Assembly (NCBI GenBank): GCA_017394885.1
Contig: JAFPWO010000031.1
Span: 25,268-89,267, forward strand
Reading direction: 5' to 3'
Source: Lachnospiraceae bacterium
Lineage (GTDB): Bacteria; Bacillota; Clostridia; Lachnospirales; Lachnospiraceae
Length of the DNA stretch: 64,000 nt
Shown here: positions 7,756 through 17,323 of the stretch, in pieces
Position numbering within the stretch: position 1 is the first letter of the stretch
Layout: each line of letters starts with the position of its first letter
Notes under the pieces: model-generated
Seen by the model: the letters and a program-made list of their open reading frames with translations, nothing else
Databases searched by the model: none
Told to the model about the DNA's origin: nothing
Made by a program: the position numbers and the translations under genes

Positions 7756-10700
7756 GAAGCGCGCAAGGCGGAGCTTCCCTGCAGGGAGCTCACTATACTA
7801 TGGAATTTTATCCGAATGCCGCCGGCTCGGGAAGCGCGGCAAGGACCTGGGTCTTTGAGACCGATGCAAACGGCGAGATCCACTTTTTAAGCAGCTATAA
7901 AGTATCCGGCGATCCGCTTTATACGGCAGACGGCCTGCCCCAGATCCCGATCGGGACCGTAAAGATCCGGGAGACACAGGCGCCGGCCGGCTACCGCCTG
8001 AACACGGCCGTCTATACGGTCCATTTTACCCTGGGCAGCGACGGGCTCGTCCATGCGGACACGCCCCTGATCAGCACTGAAAATGGGATGGAAAACCTGA
8101 ATCTGGAGGCCCCGGAAGAGATCATCCGCGGCGGGATCTCCGTCACCAAGACGGCCTCCGGCGGAAGCGGATCGCTGGCCGGCATCCGTTTTGCGGTCAT
8201 CAATCTGTCTTCGCAGGACGTCATGATCGGCAGCACTGCGGCCGCCCCGGACACGGTGGCAGCCGTCATAACCGTAGATGCTTCCGGCCGCGGCAGCACC
8301 GCTTCCGATCTTCTGCCGTACGGGACGTACCGGGTCGTCGAACTCCGGATGGATCAGTGGGAGAAGACCAAAACCGGCAAAGCCCTTCCGGCCGGCTCTT
8401 CTTCCTATGCCAATGAAAACTATCGCTGGAGCGATACCGCCTATACCGTCTCCGTGCAGAAAAACAGGACCGTTACGGAAGCCGGAACTTTTGTGAACGC
8501 ACCGGCCTCCGGAACAGTGATCATTCAGAAAGAGCTTGAGACTTTTCCTTCCCCGCTGCGGAGTCTAACTTCTCTGGCCGGTTTTACTTTCCGGCTGAGC
8601 GGGACGACGGAGCTGGGAGAAGTCTATTCGGCCGAAAAGACAACCGACGAGAGCGGTACCGTGCGGTTTGAAGAGGTCCCTTACGGAACTTACGAAGTCG
8701 AAGAACTTCTGACATCGCACCAGAAAACGATCTGGCAAAAAAAAGATAAGATCCAGATCATTCTTTCCGATGCGGAGTACGTCATCTATACTTTCTGTAA
8801 TACCCTGATCCGCGGCGGGATCTCTATAGAAAAAGTCGATGCGGAAAGCGGAAGTGCCCAGGGCGACGCCGCGCTTTCCGGGATCCGCTTTGCCGTGATC
8901 AATGCCTCCGGCCGGGAATGCGTCCTGCAGGACGGGACTATCGTGTCCGACGGCTGCGTTGCCGCCGTCCTGACGACCGATGCACTGGGCCATGCCGCAA
9001 CAGCCCCGCGCGCTCTCTCCGCCGGCAGCTACAAGCTGCGGGAGCTTCGCACGGATGATACCGCCGAGATCGGAGCGCCGCTTGTCCCGGGCAGCAGCCG
9101 CTATGCGAACGAATCCTATCTCTGGCAGGAAAATGAATACACGGATATTCTGATCTCAGAGGATGGTGTGATCGTACCGGCCTCAAAAACGCCGGCTGAA
9201 AACCGTATCGTGATCGGTTTCGGCACGGTCAGAAAGCGAGATGCGGAGACGGACGGCGCGCAGGGCGATGCGAACTTTTCCGGCATCCGATTCGCGCTGG
9301 TCAACACCTCTGCCGCCGCGGTTCTTTTCGGCGGCGAAAGCTTTTCCCCCGGCACGGTCATGGAGATCCTGACCCTGGACGCGGACGGAGCCGGCGCCGT
9401 CCACGCACCGCTTCCCTACGGAAGCTACCGCCTGTGCGAGCTGCGCAGCGACGCTTCCCTCAGTCCCGGCAGCGCCTGGCCGGCCCCGGAGGAAGAAGGC
9501 GTTTCCCTCTATGCCAATGAACACGGATATCTGTTCGGCAGGGAGGAAAAAGACTTTGCCGTGCGGGAAGAAGGAGAAACGATCCTGCTTGATTTCACGG
9601 ATAAAGTCCTGCGCGGCGGCGTCCGGCTGGAAAAACGCGACGCAGAACGAGGAGAAGCGCTGCCACAGGGCGACGCCGTGCTGTCCGGGATCCGTTTTGA
9701 GATCCTCAATGATTCCGCAGCGGCGGTATCCGTCGGCGGCTCGCTTTACGGCCCCGGCGAGGTCGTCTGCGATCTATACACAGATGCGGAAGGCAAAGCG
9801 GAAAGCGCGGCCGACGCCCTGCCCTATGGGCGGTATCTTGTGCGGGAGGCCGCGTCCCAGGAAGCATACCTGCTGAGCGATACCCGGACGCTCGCTTTTG
9901 AGATCCGGGAAGACAGAGTGATCGTCAGCTCGGACCCGGAAGGCGAAGCGCTTTGCTTTGCGGATACCGTCGTGCGCGGCGGCGTCCGCTTCGCCAAGGT
10001 CGACGGCGAAAGCGCGGAAACCGCGCCGCAGGGATCAGCCAGCCTGGAAGGCGCCGAGATCACCGTATACAATGCCTCTCCGGAGGCGATCATGACGCCG
10101 GAAGGGCTGAAAATGCCCGGCGAAGCGGTCCTCGTCCTGCGGACCGATGCAGAAGGCGTGGCGGAAAGCGCACCGGATGCCCTGTCCTACGGAACCTACC
10201 GGGCCGCCGAAACTGCTCCGTCCGCAGGCTATACCATCCGCGCAGACTGGGAAGTTCTCTTCCGGATCCGGACCGACGGCCGCATCGTGGATACTGCCGG
10301 GGAGGATGAAGATCTTCTCCTTGCTCCGGCGGGCGGAAAGATCGGAGAGCCCGTGATCCGTGCGGATCTTTATCTCTACAAGGTGGATATCGACGGGCGC
10401 CGCTGCGCGCGGATCCCCTTCCTGATCTCCCGCCTGAATGAAGACGGCAGCACAGCGGAAAGCCATGTGGCCGTGACCGACGAGAACGGCCGCCTCCATA
10501 CCGCGATGCGCTGTAAAACCGACGAAAAAGTCAACAGCCTGGACGTTCATGCGGCCGGCGGCGTCTTTACGGAGGAAGAAGCACTGGATCCCGGGGCCGG
10601 CGTCTGGTTCGGCGAGCCTTCCGCCCGGGATGATGCCCGCGGCGCCCTGATCTACGGCAATTACCGGATCACCGAACTGCAGTGCGCAGCCAACCGCGGC

Positions 10701-12245
10701 CAAAATCTCCTCACGCAGGACCTGTTTATCGACCCGGAAGAGCTCGCCGCGCAGTTCACCGAGGGGAAGGTCTTTGAACTCGGCAACGTCTACGTGGATC
10801 TGATCCTGCATCCGGAGTCCGACCTCAGCTGCGAAACCGGGGTGAGCAAAACGGTCCGTCTGGCGGAGGCGGTCGAGCTTACCGACGTCTTCCGCTACGA
10901 TCATCTGAAGACTACCATGACCTACCGGCTGGTGACAGAGATCTGGCACAGGAGCCGGGACGGCGAAGTCCTTACCAGGCTGGGAGAAAACAACGTGCTG
11001 TTTCAGCCTCAGAAGACCGACGCGACCGATACCGCCGGCGGGCTTATCCCGAACAGCGTGACCGTCCGGACCGATCATCTGGACGGCGGAACGCTTCACG
11101 CCGTGGATATTCTCTATGTCATTCTTGAGGATAACGAGATCGAACTGATCGTACACAACCGCGATCTGTCCGAGCCGCGTCAGATGCTGTACGTCCCGTC
11201 GGTCCGCACCCTGGCCGAGAACAGCCGGATCCATCAGCCGGTCCTGCCCGCGGGCCGGGAGATCCCGGTCGCTGACACCGTTCTGTATGAAAACCTGACG
11301 CCCGGCCGGCTCTATCGCATCGAGGGCACGCTGCGGGACGTTGAAACCGGGAAGATCGTCATCGATGCATCCGGCAGGCCCTGCGTATGCGAGCAGTTCC
11401 TGCAAATCAGCCTGCAGGCCGAAACCGTCCAGGAGATGAGCTACGGCCTGCTCGGGCCGAAGGACGGGCAGTTCGTCATGCCGATTATCTTTCCCGACGC
11501 CTCCCGGCTCGCGGGACGCACCCTCGTCTTTACCGAAGTGATCTGTGACGCCGACAGCGGGGAGATCATCGCTGCGCACTTCGATCTGAAGGATCCCGCG
11601 CAGCAGATCCGTATCCCTGCCATCGCCACCCTTGCCACCGTGGACGGAGCCAAGGAAGCCCTTGCCGAAGGGGAAGTCACCCTCACCGATACGGTGACCT
11701 ACCGGAATCTGGTCCCGGGGCTGACGTATCTGATAAAGGCCTCCTTCTATGACAAAACGGCCGGCGCGCTGCTGCCGGAGACTTCGGCCCTGCTTTTCGT
11801 TCCGCGGGAAGCGGACGGGGAAGTGGAGATTCGCTGCCGGATCACGGCGGACGGACTGGTAGGGCATGAGTTGGCCGCCTTCGAAGCGTGCTATTTCGCC
11901 CTGGAAGAGGAAGATCACCTGGTCGCGCAGCACCGGGATCCGAACGATCCGGCGCAATGCATCCTGCTCACCGCACCGCCGCCCCCGGAGACAGAGCCCG
12001 AAGAAACCACGCCGGAGGAAACAACACCGGAAGAAACGACTCCCGAGGAAACAACCCCCGAGGAAACCACGCCAGAAGAAACCACTCCCGAGGAGACGGT
12101 CCCGGAAGAGACGACCCCGGAGCCCATCCCGGAAACCGGAGACTCGGCGTCCCTGATCCTCTGGAGCGTGAGCCTGATCCTGGCATTCGGCCTGTTCCTG
12201 ATCCTCCATATAAAAAAGAAGAAGGGTCCGGCTGACAAAACCTGA
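7756..12245 (+). CDS. VaFE/SpaA-type surface adhesin, C-terminal exon with sortase anchor
   Basis: The frame is open from 7758 and reads SAQGGASLQGAHYTMEFYPN, the second half of a SpaA repeat begun before the intron; the first ATG (7800) lacks a ribosome binding site, so separate translation is unlikely. About seven further SpaA/prealbumin repeats follow (for example QGDAALSGIRFAVIN, QGDANFSGIRFALVN), each beginning with a Lys strand and ending near an E(L/T/A) strand, suiting isopeptide bonds. Three VaFE-like modules come next, then eight PEETT-type repeats, the sorting motif IPETGD, a hydrophobic helix and a KKKK tail. Spliced to the N-terminal exon this gives ~2080 aa, anchored to peptidoglycan by sortase. 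Ligand unknown. Confidence 0.88.
11997..12116 (+). repeat. eight tandem 15-bp units coding for PEETT
   Basis: Six PEETT, one PEETV and one PEETT in frame immediately before the sorting signal. The units differ at wobble positions. It is a wall-spanning stalk whose repeat number could vary by slippage. Confidence 0.85.
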
Positions 12246-12276
12246 CAAAAAAAGGGAGAGGGGTCATCCCTCTCCC
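12246..12276 (-). terminator. terminator of the pncB-nadE-nadD operon
   Basis: Stem GGGAGAGG/CCTCTCCC at 12254-12276; on the minus strand it is followed by a run of seven T. The hairpin overlaps the last codons of nadD and begins right after the adhesin stop. Confidence 0.8.
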
Positions 12277-12887
12277 GCTTCTGTATTCTGATACAGTTTC
12301 CTTTGTCGTATGTACTCTTCTACTGCCGGGGGCACCAGAAAGCGCAGCGGCAGCCCGGCTGCGGCCCGCTCCCGGATCATCGTCGAAGAGATCTCCAGCA
12401 CCGGAAAATCCATGATCAGGATCTCCCCGCCGAAGCGCTCCGTAAGCTGTTTTGCCTTTTCTTCCAGCAGAAAGCGGTCCGCGCTTTCTCCCCGGCCTGC
12501 TGCCACGATCCGGCATCCTGCCAGGATCCGCGCCGGCTCCCGCCAGCTCTCCAGCTGATCCAGGCAGTCGGCTCCAAAGATAAAGTAGAATGCATGCTCC
12601 GGGAAAGAAGCGTTCAGCATCTCTACGGTTTCACAGGTATAGGTCCGCCCCCCGCGGCGGATCTCCGCATCGCACACGGCGGCATTCGGGAGATCCTGCA
12701 CCGCCAGCTTTGTCATCGCCAGCCGGTCCTCCGCCGCCGAGACCTGCTTTCCCTCTTTAAAATAGGGCATACCGGCCGGAAGGAACCATATCTCATCCAG
12801 TCCGAGCTGCTCCGCCGCCATCTGTCCCAGCAGCAGGTGCCCGATATGGATCGGGTCGAACGTGCCGCCCACCAAGCCTATTTTCAT
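12264..12887 (-). CDS. nadD: nicotinate-nucleotide adenylyltransferase
   Basis: 207 aa, normal family length. It transfers AMP from ATP to nicotinate mononucleotide, giving deamido-NAD. Seen: the nucleotidyltransferase start MKIGLVGGTFDPIHIGH with the HxGH motif, and ISSTMIR near residue 170. Its start overlaps the stop of nadE by 4 bp (ATGA), indicating translational coupling. It is last in the operon; the terminator hairpin lies over its 3' end. Confidence 0.95.
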   Translation of the reverse strand: MKIGLVGGTFDPIHIGHLLLGQMAAEQLGLDEIWFLPAGMPYFKEGKQVSAAEDRLAMTKLAVQDLPNAAVCDAEIRRGGRTYTCETVEMLNASFPEHAFYFIFGADCLDQLESWREPARILAGCRIVAAGRGESADRFLLEEKAKQLTERFGGEILIMDFPVLEISSTMIRERAAAGLPLRFLVPPAVEEYIRQRKLYQNTEAGEG

Positions 12888-13684
12888 ACGATTTCCCCTG
12901 TAAACGGATCCAGCACGGCGGGCAGGCGGCGCTTATGTGCGCTGCCCTTCCACTTCTTTTCAATGGCCGCGTCCGCTTCGGCATCACCCGAAGAGCCCTT
13001 CCGGATCCAGTCATGGATCTGCCGGTAGGTCACGCCGAGACGTTCCTCGTCCGTCTTTCCCGAAAGGCCGTCGCTGGGGGCTTTGCGGATCAGTTCCGGC
13101 GGCAGTTCCTCTATACTCAGTCCGACTTCGACCACTTCCACACTGGTAAGGCGCCCCAGCGGATTAAAATCGCAGCTGGTATCGCCGTCCTTGGTGCAGT
13201 ATCCTACGGTCGATTCCGAAAGATTGCCCGTGCCGCACAGAAAAGCGCCCAGGCTCTGCGCAATATAGCGCAGCGTGGTCATCCGAAGGCGCGGCGGGAC
13301 GTTCACATTGCTCTCCCATTCCGCCGCCACCGGTTCGCCGTCCGGGAACAGATCCTGCCCGGCGCCGCTGCGCACCGCTTCCCGCAGGGCTTCATGGATC
13401 GCGCCGATGTTCACCGTGCGGGCATGGATCCCCAGCGAGCGGCAGATCCGCTCCGAATCTGCCAGGTCTGCCTGTACTTTATCCGGCAGCATGATCCCCC
13501 AGACGTTTTCTTTCCCCAGCGCACGCGCGCAGAGCGCAGCCGCCACCGAGCTGTCTTTCCCGCCCGAGATACCGAGCACGACCCGCTTCACGCCGGTCTT
13601 TTCCGAAAAAGCCCGGATCATCTCCACCAGGGTATCCCGGATCTGATCCGCCTGAAAGGCTTCGCTTCTCTCAAATCCCTTCAT
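12884..13684 (-). CDS. nadE: NAD synthase, ammonia-type
   Basis: 266 aa. It amidates deamido-NAD to NAD using ATP. The PP-loop SGGKDSS lies at about residues 40-46, and CTKDGDTSCDFNPLG is a typical substrate-binding loop. No N-terminal nitrilase domain, so it should use free ammonia. Ribosome binding site AAGGAGG overlaps the TAA of pncB. Confidence 0.94.
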   Translation of the reverse strand: MKGFERSEAFQADQIRDTLVEMIRAFSEKTGVKRVVLGISGGKDSSVAAALCARALGKENVWGIMLPDKVQADLADSERICRSLGIHARTVNIGAIHEALREAVRSGAGQDLFPDGEPVAAEWESNVNVPPRLRMTTLRYIAQSLGAFLCGTGNLSESTVGYCTKDGDTSCDFNPLGRLTSVEVVEVGLSIEELPPELIRKAPSDGLSGKTDEERLGVTYRQIHDWIRKGSSGDAEADAAIEKKWKGSAHKRRLPAVLDPFTGEIV

Positions 13685-13693
13685 ACTGCCTCC

Positions 13694-15139
13694 TTATGAT
13701 TCTTCCTCCAGAAGCTGCATCTTCTGATCGTAATAGGTTCTTGACATATCCAGATAATGCTTGTGCGGATTCCGGAAACGCTGTTCCTCCTTCCAGACCT
13801 CCGTTTTCAGCTGATCGGCAAGGCGTTCCCGGATCACATGGATAGCCTCGGCCGGCTGCAGCCGCTTTCCGCCCTTCATGACCGGCTGCTGCAGTTCCTT
13901 AAAGCGCAGGCCGTCAACCGGGATCTTCTTCCAGGGTTTTTCCGGATCCACCAGATATTCGACGTCGGCCGGGCTTTCTTCCCAGGTCGTCAGAAGGTCC
14001 GCGATGCTGTGCCATTCCTGATTATACAGACGGTACACTTTCTTCAGTCCCGGATTCGTTACTTTCTCGATATTCTCGGAGATCTTGATCCGCGGGCTCA
14101 TTCTGCCGTCCTCTTCCACGGCGCAGAGTTTGTAGACGGCGCCGAAGACCGGTTCGGAGCGGGCGGTGATCATCCGCTCACCGACGCCGAAGGAATCGAT
14201 GCAGCCGCCCTGCAGCAGGATGGACTGGATCGTGAATTCATCCAGAGAGTTGCTGACCACGATCTTCGCCTGCGGGAAGCCGGCTTCATCCAGCATTTTC
14301 CGGGATTCCCGGGAAAGATACGCTAAGTCCCCGGAATCCAGCCGGATCCCGTACCAGGAAGACTGTACGCCGGCCGCTTTCATCTCCTCAAAGACTTTGA
14401 TCGCGTTCGGGACCCCGGATTTTAAGACGTCGTAGGTATCCACCAGCAGGATACAGTTGTTCGGATAGCAGGCCGCGAAACGCCGGAAAGCCGTCAGCTC
14501 ATCCCGGTAAAACATGACCCAGCTGTGGGCCATAGTCCCGCCGACGGGGATCCCGTAATCCTGGCCGGCCGCGACGGTCGCGGTCCCGTTGACCCCGCCG
14601 ATATAGCAGGCGCGGGCGCCGTAGATCGCGGCGTCATTATTGTGAGCCCGACGGGCGCCGAAATCCGAGACCGACCGGCCTGCGGCGGCCCGCACGATGC
14701 GGTTCGCCTTGGTGGCGATCAGGCTCTGATGGTTGATCTGCGTGAGCAGTTCTGTCTCGATCATCTGCGCTTCCACCAGATCCGCCACCACCGTAAGGAT
14801 AGGTTCGTTCGGATACATGACGGTCCCTTCCGGGAACGCGTAGACATCCCCGCGGAAGCGGAAATCTTCCAGATATTTCAGGAATGCTTCATCAAACAGA
14901 TGAAGGGAACGGAGATACGCCACATCTTCCGCCTCAAAACGCATTTCTTCCAGATACTGCAGGATCTGCTCCAGGCCGGCAAACACGGCAAAGCCGCCTT
15001 CGTCGGGATTTCGCCGATAGAACACGTCAAAGGCTACCCGTTTGCTGCCCTGTTCCTGCAGAAAATACCCGTTTGCCATGGTCAGTTCATACAGGTCCAT
15101 CATCATGGCAATATTCCGTCTGTCGTTGATGCTTCGCAT
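13694..15139 (-). CDS. pncB: nicotinate phosphoribosyltransferase
   Basis: 481 aa. It joins nicotinate to PRPP to form nicotinate mononucleotide, the first Preiss-Handler step. Seen: the N-terminal MDLYELTMANGYF, SVSDFGARRAHNNDAA, and GVGERMITA with nearby phosphoribosyl-binding residues. Length fits the longer clostridial form. AGGAGG precedes the start. It heads an operon with nadE and nadD, so all three enzymes from nicotinate to NAD are made together. Confidence 0.94.
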   Translation of the reverse strand: MRSINDRRNIAMMMDLYELTMANGYFLQEQGSKRVAFDVFYRRNPDEGGFAVFAGLEQILQYLEEMRFEAEDVAYLRSLHLFDEAFLKYLEDFRFRGDVYAFPEGTVMYPNEPILTVVADLVEAQMIETELLTQINHQSLIATKANRIVRAAAGRSVSDFGARRAHNNDAAIYGARACYIGGVNGTATVAAGQDYGIPVGGTMAHSWVMFYRDELTAFRRFAACYPNNCILLVDTYDVLKSGVPNAIKVFEEMKAAGVQSSWYGIRLDSGDLAYLSRESRKMLDEAGFPQAKIVVSNSLDEFTIQSILLQGGCIDSFGVGERMITARSEPVFGAVYKLCAVEEDGRMSPRIKISENIEKVTNPGLKKVYRLYNQEWHSIADLLTTWEESPADVEYLVDPEKPWKKIPVDGLRFKELQQPVMKGGKRLQPAEAIHVIRERLADQLKTEVWKEEQRFRNPHKHYLDMSRTYYDQKMQLLEEES

Positions 15140-15328
15140 ACGCTCCTCCTAAAGTGCGGCGGCAGGCCGCCGTTATAACTTTATAATCAGTATCGAACTA
15201 AAAAGTGCTGTTGGTTTATCATAGCACAGATCCGCTATACTTACAATCGGAGAAAACGTCTATAAAGAATCAATCAGGCTGCGGTTAGCCATGTACACCC
15301 TCTTGAAACAGAATAAGAGTAAAAAGCA

Positions 15329-15429
15329 TTTAGGGAACAAATGAAGGGATTCGTAATCAAAAAGTTCCCTAAACAGGCTTGACACTTAGGGAACATATCA
15401 GTATAATCAGAACCGAAATGTTCCCTAAA
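15329..15429 (+). promoter_or_regulatory. promoter with four GTTCCCTAA half-sites upstream of the Fic gene
   Basis: Promoter TTGACA (15379-15384), 17-nt spacer, TATAAT (15402-15407): both boxes match consensus exactly. Half-sites alternate in direction: TTTAGGGAAC (15329-15338), GTTCCCTAAA (15364-15373), TTAGGGAACAT (15386-15396, between the promoter boxes) and ATGTTCCCTAAA (15418-15429, after the start site). The layout suits a repressor. Apart from this the 15140-15443 gap is AT-rich without a convincing gene. Confidence 0.8.
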
Positions 15430-15443
15430 AGGAGGATATGCAC

Positions 15444-16379
15444 ATGTCAGCATTTGAGGAAACTCAGGCTCTTCTCCGTGAAAGAGCAGATCTGAATGCG
15501 AGACTGTCTCTGATTCCCTATGAAGGGACTCCTGAAATAAAGAATGTAAATGAACAGAACTATCTTTATACAAGGAAGCGCATAGGCAGCAGAGTCACTT
15601 CAACATACGTCGGAATCTATTCAGATGAGCTGTATCAGCTTCTCCTGCGGAATACCAGAGAAGCCAGAGAACTCCGAAGACAAATCAGAAAGCTTGATAA
15701 GCATCTGGCTGAACTCGGATATCAGGAAAGCAAGCTCTCTGCCCGTGTTACCCAAAACCTGGACTTTGCGCGGGCAAATATGAAGATAAACATCTATGAT
15801 CAGGCTGTTCTGGAAGGTGTTGCCACATCCTTTCCTCAGACCGAAGAGATCATTGAAAACGGAAAAGTAAATGGCATGAACGCCTCTGATGTACAGAAGA
15901 TTCTCAATCTGAAGCATGCTTGGGAGTTCGTACTGGATCCGGATGTTATACAGGCAAAAAGTGATTACTATGTTCTTTGTCATATCGCCCGTCTGGTTAA
16001 CGAGGGCTTTTTTACTGACGGAGGAAGAATCCGCGGCGTTCCTATTGCGATCGGGGGCTCCTCCTATCTTCCTCCGCTTCCGATAGAATCAGTCGTAAAG
16101 GAGCACATTGAGAATATCCTTCAGAGTAATATAGATGACATTGACAAATCGATCCGTCTGTGTCTGTACACCATGAAAACACAGATTTTCATCGATGGAA
16201 ATAAGCGTGCCGCCATTATCTATGCCAATCATTATCTGATTGCCCACGGTCAGGGATTTCTGGTGATTCCGGAAGCTTGTGTTTCCGATTTCAAGAAGCT
16301 TCTTGTAGAGTACTACGAAGGAGAGGATCAGAAACGGATCACCAATTTTCTGAAAACAAATTGCTGGAAAACATTCTGA
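15444..16379 (+). CDS. Fic-domain protein with Gln in place of the catalytic His
   Basis: 311 aa. The start at 15444 has GGAGG eight bases upstream; an ATG at 15438 is too close to it. Residues 1-100 form an N-terminal region with a YLYxRKR-type strand and a coiled-coil segment (TREARELRRQIRKLDKHLAELGY). The Fic core follows, with the loop QIFIDGNKRAA at 247-257. The usual Fic loop is HxFxDGNxR; here the first residue is Gln, while Phe, Asp, Gly, Asn and Arg remain. Fic proteins transfer AMP or related groups to target proteins; without the His base normal AMPylation is doubtful. No obvious antitoxin neighbour. Function unknown. Confidence 0.82.
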   Translation: MSAFEETQALLRERADLNARLSLIPYEGTPEIKNVNEQNYLYTRKRIGSRVTSTYVGIYSDELYQLLLRNTREARELRRQIRKLDKHLAELGYQESKLSARVTQNLDFARANMKINIYDQAVLEGVATSFPQTEEIIENGKVNGMNASDVQKILNLKHAWEFVLDPDVIQAKSDYYVLCHIARLVNEGFFTDGGRIRGVPIAIGGSSYLPPLPIESVVKEHIENILQSNIDDIDKSIRLCLYTMKTQIFIDGNKRAAIIYANHYLIAHGQGFLVIPEACVSDFKKLLVEYYEGEDQKRITNFLKTNCWKTF

Positions 16380-16460
16380 TAATACTGACCTTTTCACAGC
16401 CGTCCGCTGACAAAAGCCACCGGTCAGAAGGACTATACGTTTTACTATCAGTATATTCCA

Positions 16461-17315
16461 TCACTCGTAATCGTAAAACCCATGTCCGGTTTTACGTCCG
16501 TAGCGACCTACTTCGTAGTATTTTTTAAAGAGGTCGTAGCCGGAGGGCTTTACACCGGTCTTGTCGTACTGGGCCTGCATCATGAGGAAGTTCCGATCGA
16601 TACCGGTCAGGTCCTTCGTGCGAAAGGGCCCCATTTTATGGCCGCAGCCCTTCTCGCAGGCGATGTCCACGTCCTCGACGGTGCAGTAGCCGTTTTCCAC
16701 GAGCCAGAAAGCTTCGTTCTGGATCGCCGTGATGATTCGGTTGGCAATGAATTTCTCCAATTCCTTCTGCACCACGACCGGCGTCTTACCGGTCTTTTTT
16801 GCAAATTCCTGCAGGGCGGCGACGGTCTCGTCCGAGGTTTCCGGATTCCGGACGATCTCCACGAGTTCCATCACGAGGGCCGGGTTGAAATAGTGCAGGT
16901 TCGCGAGTCGTGATCTGTCCTCGATGTCGGGACTGAAGGTCGAGGAGACCATCGCGCTCGAGTTCGTCGTCAGGATGGCTTCCTTCGGCGCATACTTGTT
17001 CAATTCCTTGAAGATACCGTGCTTGACGCCTTCATCCTCGAAGGCAGCCTCGATCACAAGGTCGGCATCCTTCACAGCTTCTGCAAAGTCACCAATCCGG
17101 TGCAGGCGATTCTTCACATCTTCCGCTTCCTCCGCGGTCATTCGTTCCTTTGCGACACGGCCGGCAAGATAATCCTCCGCCCACTCTCCCATATCCTCGA
17201 GCACCGCTACATTGCTGTCTGTCACATTCACTTTATACCCATATTTAGCTGTATTCAGGGCGATCTGGCGCCCCATCATTCCAGATCCGATCACACATAC
17301 CTTTTCGATTTTCAT
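16461..17315 (-). CDS. 3-hydroxyacyl-CoA (3-hydroxybutyryl-CoA) dehydrogenase
   Basis: 284 aa, the usual length of Hbd. Rossmann motif GSGMMGRQIA near the N-terminus; the HYFNPALVMELVEI and EKFIANRI segments are typical. The start at 17315 follows GTGAGG 8 nt after the thiolase stop; a longer frame would overlap the thiolase. It interconverts 3-hydroxyacyl-CoA and acetoacyl-CoA with NAD(P). Third in an operon with a CoA-transferase and a thiolase, so an acyl-CoA degradation or chain-cleaving role is likely. Confidence 0.9.
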   Translation of the reverse strand: MKIEKVCVIGSGMMGRQIALNTAKYGYKVNVTDSNVAVLEDMGEWAEDYLAGRVAKERMTAEEAEDVKNRLHRIGDFAEAVKDADLVIEAAFEDEGVKHGIFKELNKYAPKEAILTTNSSAMVSSTFSPDIEDRSRLANLHYFNPALVMELVEIVRNPETSDETVAALQEFAKKTGKTPVVVQKELEKFIANRIITAIQNEAFWLVENGYCTVEDVDIACEKGCGHKMGPFRTKDLTGIDRNFLMMQAQYDKTGVKPSGYDLFKKYYEVGRYGRKTGHGFYDYE

Positions 17316-17323
17316 GTTTTGCC

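Noticed and set aside
11997..12116. Short tandem repeats considered as a CRISPR array
   Set aside because: 15-bp units in frame coding PEETT, without spacers.
10035..12248. 737-codon minus-strand frame opposite the adhesin C-terminal exon
   Set aside because: Its sequence is the complement of repeated SpaA/VaFE domains; no start signals. The plus strand ends in a clear sorting signal.
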